From: Acidobacteria bacterium UBA2994
GTDB lineage: Bacteria; Acidobacteriota; Vicinamibacteria; Vicinamibacterales; UBA8438
Reading direction: 5' to 3'
NCBI GenBank assembly: GCA_002346545.1
Contig: DEAA01000013.1
Location: forward strand, 191,300 to 207,852
Length of the DNA: 16,553 bases
Position 1 is the stretch's first letter. The number at the start of each line of letters is the position of its first letter. Below are positions 13,974 through 16,553 of this stretch, piece after piece. A model generated the notes under the pieces. That model made no database searches. It was not told where the DNA came from and saw nothing but the letters and a program-made list of their open reading frames with translations. A program made the position numbers and the translations under genes.

Positions 13974-16553
13974 TCAGGCGGAGAGCATGCCCTGGACGAC
14001 CGAGCGGCTTTCGGCGAGCAACTCGTTGATCTTCTCGGGTCGGCGCCCGCCCGCCTGGGCGAAGTCGGGACGTCCCCCGCCGCCACCGTCCACGATGGGG
14101 GCGATCGCCTTTACGACCTGGCCGGCATGCACCCGGTCGACGAGGTCCTTGCTGACCGAGACTACGAGCGCGACCTTGTTGCCGTTCTCGGAGGCCAGGA
14201 CGACCACACCCTGGCCGAGCCGGTCGCGCAACGAGTCGGCCAGGCCCCGAAGTGAGCCTTTCTCTAGTCCTGAAACCCGGCGGGCGACGAACCTGGCGTC
14301 GCCCATCACCTCGCTGTCGTCGTTGGTTTCGCCGCCGGCACCGCCGAGGGCGGCCTGCATCTTCTGCCGTTCCAGCTCTTCGGCTAGCCTGCGCGTCTCG
14401 CCGGTCAACCGCTCGACCGTCGAGAGGGCCTGGTCGCCGTGGACACCCAGGGCCCTGAGGATGGCGTCCAGGGTGGAGCGCTGTCGCTGCAGCTCCTTGA
14501 TTGCCTCGGTTCCGGTCACCGCCTCGATGCGGCGGACGCCCGCCGCGACGCCACTCTCCTGGGTCAGTGTGAAGAGGCCGATAGCGCCGGTCGCTCGGCA
14601 ATGGGTGCCCCCGCACAGCTCCATGCTGACCCCTGGCACCGACACGACCCGCACCCGCTCGGTATATTTTTCACCAAAGAGGGCCATAGCGCCGTCGGCG
14701 ATCGCCTCGTCCAGCGATCGCTCAGCTGTCTCGACCGGGTGGTTCCGGTGCACCTGGCGGTTCACCTCCCGTTCGATGGCATCGAGCTGCTCGCGTGTGA
14801 CAGCCGTGCCGTGTACGAAGTCGAACCGCAGCCGGTCGGATGCGACCAGTGAACCGGCTTGCTTGACGTGTGGGCCCAGCTCGTCGCGCAGCGCGGCGTG
14901 CAGCAGGTGCGTGGCGGTGTGATTTCGCCGAATTGCGTCCCGCCGGACCATGTCCACCTCGGCCGTCACCGAATCCCCACGTTTTAGCTCTCCTGCGTCG
15001 AGACGGATACGATGCGCCCGGGGTCCACCCGGGGCGACCCGTTCCATCGCCTCGACGTGTGCAAGCACGCCCTGGTCGGTACGGATAAGGCCGGTGTCCG
15101 ATACCTGTCCGCCCGACTCGAGATAGAACGGCGTCCGTGCCAGCACCGCGTACCCCTCGCCGAAGGCATCCAGCTGATCGACGGTGGTCTTGTCGCTGTC
15201 GAAGAGTGCGACTACCGATGTGTTCACCTGGGTGGCAGTGTAGCCATCGAACTGATCGCCCAGGCTCGTGACCTCACCGGCTCCCGTGTCGTCAGCGAAC
15301 GTGAAACCGTCCGCGGCGCTGGTGCCAAAGCTAGCCGTCGCCCGTGACTGTGCCCGCTGCTGCTCCATCGCCGCGTTGAAGCCGGCCCGGTCCACGGCGA
15401 GAGAGCGTTCGCCGGCCAGGTCCTCGATGAAGTCGACCGGCAGCCCGTAGGTGTCGTACAGCCGGAAGACGTCGGCGCCGGGCAGCTGTCCTCCCTCTGG
15501 GATCTCGGCCAGCACCGCTTCCAGACGGGGGAGACCGTCGTCGAGCACCGCGTCAAAGCGATCTTCTTCGGCTCGCACGACCTGTACGATCGCGTCCTGA
15601 CCGGCAGGCAGCTCAGGATAGGCGTGTCCCATGTGTTGAACTAGCACCTCGACCAGTTCGTGAAGGAATGGGCCCGACGTCCCGAGCTTTTTCCCATGGC
15701 GCATGGCGCGGCGCATGATCTTGCGCAGCACGTAGCCTCGCCATTCGTTCGACGGCATGACGCCGTCGGCGATGAGAAAGGTCATTGCGCGCAGATGGTC
15801 CGCCACCACACGCATCGACGTGTCGTGCGCGGCGGCAGCGCCTGCCGCGGTGAGTGGGCCGTAGACACGTCCCGTGCGCTCGCCGAGTGCCTTGAGTAGC
15901 GGCGTGAACAGGTCCGTGTCGTAATTGGAGAGCGTGCCCTGCAGGACCGCTACGATCCGCTCTAGCCCCATGCCTGTATCGATCGAGGCCGCGGGGAGCG
16001 GAGTGCGATTACCATCGGCGTCCCGCTCAAACTCCATAAACACGTTGTTCCAGATCTCGACGTAGCGGTCACAGCTGCAGTCAATACCCAGGCAGGTGGG
16101 TGCACTACAGGGGAGGTGGTCGCCTCGGTGGTAGTGGATCTCGGAGCAGCGTCCGCACGGGCCGGTATCGCCCATGGCCCAGAAGTTCTCTTCGAGCCCC
16201 ATCTCTACGATCCGGTCCGCTGAGACGAGGTCCCGCCAGATGGCGTGCGCCTCGTCGTCGCGGGGAATGCCTCCTTCGCCCTTGAAGACGGTGGGGTAGA
16301 GTCGGTCCGGAGGGATCTGCCAGACCTCAGTCAGCAGCGTCCAGGCGAAGGGGAGCGCTTCAGCCTTGAAGTAGTCGCCGAAGGAGAAATTTCCCAGCAT
16401 CTCGAACAACGTATGGTGTCGCCACGACGGTCCGACGTTGTCGAGATCGTTGTGCTTCCCACTGACTCGCATGCATTTCTGCGATGTGGTGGCGCGGCTG
16501 TAGCTGCGGCGTTCGCGGCCCAAAAACAGGTCCTTGAACTGGTTCATACCCGC
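13974..16553 (-). CDS. alaS: Alanyl-tRNA synthetase AlaRS, 5' end beyond the window
   Basis: AlaRS charges tRNA-Ala and edits mischarged Ser and Gly. The frame runs to the right edge: before the first Met it reads Ala-Gly, matching the conserved N-A-G-M-N-Q-F, so about 40 N-terminal residues lie outside and 859 are visible. Numbering from that Met, motif 2 is RHHTLFEMLGNFSFGDYFK (43-61), then GPCGRCSEIHY (129-139), GMGLERI (192-198), and the editing-domain zinc ligands His543 and His547 (HTATH), Cys645 and His649 (CGGTHC). The C-Ala domain ends with the glycine-rich DGGGGGRPDFAQAGG. Between the catalytic blocks is a Cys-rich stretch (LPCSAPTCLGIDCSCDRY, Cys147, 152, 157, 159). No promoter can be seen. 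The broken small frame follows 99 bases downstream; that gap shows no gene. Confidence 0.97.
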   Translation of the reverse strand, partial: AGMNQFKDLFLGRERRSYSRATTSQKCMRVSGKHNDLDNVGPSWRHHTLFEMLGNFSFGDYFKAEALPFAWTLLTEVWQIPPDRLYPTVFKGEGGIPRDDEAHAIWRDLVSADRIVEMGLEENFWAMGDTGPCGRCSEIHYHRGDHLPCSAPTCLGIDCSCDRYVEIWNNVFMEFERDADGNRTPLPAASIDTGMGLERIVAVLQGTLSNYDTDLFTPLLKALGERTGRVYGPLTAAGAAAAHDTSMRVVADHLRAMTFLIADGVMPSNEWRGYVLRKIMRRAMRHGKKLGTSGPFLHELVEVLVQHMGHAYPELPAGQDAIVQVVRAEEDRFDAVLDDGLPRLEAVLAEIPEGGQLPGADVFRLYDTYGLPVDFIEDLAGERSLAVDRAGFNAAMEQQRAQSRATASFGTSAADGFTFADDTGAGEVTSLGDQFDGYTATQVNTSVVALFDSDKTTVDQLDAFGEGYAVLARTPFYLESGGQVSDTGLIRTDQGVLAHVEAMERVAPGGPRAHRIRLDAGELKRGDSVTAEVDMVRRDAIRRNHTATHLLHAALRDELGPHVKQAGSLVASDRLRFDFVHGTAVTREQLDAIEREVNRQVHRNHPVETAERSLDEAIADGAMALFGEKYTERVRVVSVPGVSMELCGGTHCRATGAIGLFTLTQESGVAAGVRRIEAVTGTEAIKELQRQRSTLDAILRALGVHGDQALSTVERLTGETRRLAEELERQKMQAALGGAGGETNDDSEVMGDARFVARRVSGLEKGSLRGLADSLRDRLGQGVVVLASENGNKVALVVSVSKDLVDRVHAGQVVKAIAPIVDGGGGGRPDFAQAGGRRPEKINELLAESRSVVQGMLSA

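Noticed and set aside
13969..14922. 317-codon plus-strand frame opposite alaS
   Set aside because: It is Ser/Arg/Pro-rich shadow sequence against a certain alaS.
1..16553. Mobile elements, CRISPR arrays, defence or biosynthetic systems
   Set aside because: No transposase, integrase, spaced direct repeats, toxin-antitoxin pair or modular biosynthetic enzyme was seen; the window is core housekeeping DNA.

Overview
The window is a GC-rich stretch (third codon positions mostly G or C) of a bacterial chromosome and holds almost only housekeeping genes. An LptE-type lipoprotein points to a Gram-negative envelope. The GC content, the ETF / ETF-quinone oxidoreductase set beside fatty-acid synthesis genes, and the style of the proteins suggest an Acidobacteriota-like organism, perhaps Vicinamibacteria. 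That placement is inference and I could not test it by alignment. No mobile element, CRISPR array, tRNA or rRNA is visible.

Region 1 (2-3393, plus strand) is a type II fatty-acid synthesis cluster: a broken plsX piece, then fabD, fabG, acpP and fabF. The common order is plsX-fabH-fabD-fabG-acpP-fabF. Here plsX stops about one third of the way through and fabH is absent.

Region 2 (3439-8588, plus strand) follows after 45 bases that contain two tandem hairpins. It encodes EtfB, EtfA and ETF-quinone oxidoreductase, which pass electrons from acyl-CoA dehydrogenases to the quinone pool. A DUF374-type lysophospholipid acyltransferase and a zinc-dependent histone-deacetylase-family hydrolase follow, each joined to the gene before it by a 4-base stop/start overlap. 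Acyl-chain synthesis, acyl-chain oxidation, a probable acyl transfer and deacylation are therefore read in one direction.

Region 3 (8689-12827, plus strand) has a plausible sigma70-type promoter and then leuS-lptE-holA, the order also found in Escherichia coli. It covers leucyl-tRNA synthetase, the LPS-assembly lipoprotein and the DNA polymerase III delta subunit. Several starts are non-ATG.

Region 4 (12840-16553, minus strand) converges on region 3. In its own reading direction it holds alaS (5' end outside the window), a short broken reading frame that probably encoded a small secreted protein, an S4-domain RNA-binding protein of the Hsp15 type, and rpsT with a TTG start.

The most unusual points are the truncated plsX with loss of fabH, the frameshifted small gene between alaS and the S4 gene, and the hairpin pair covering the etfB ribosome binding site. 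I saw no convincing undescribed multi-gene system; most of the window is conserved core genome.
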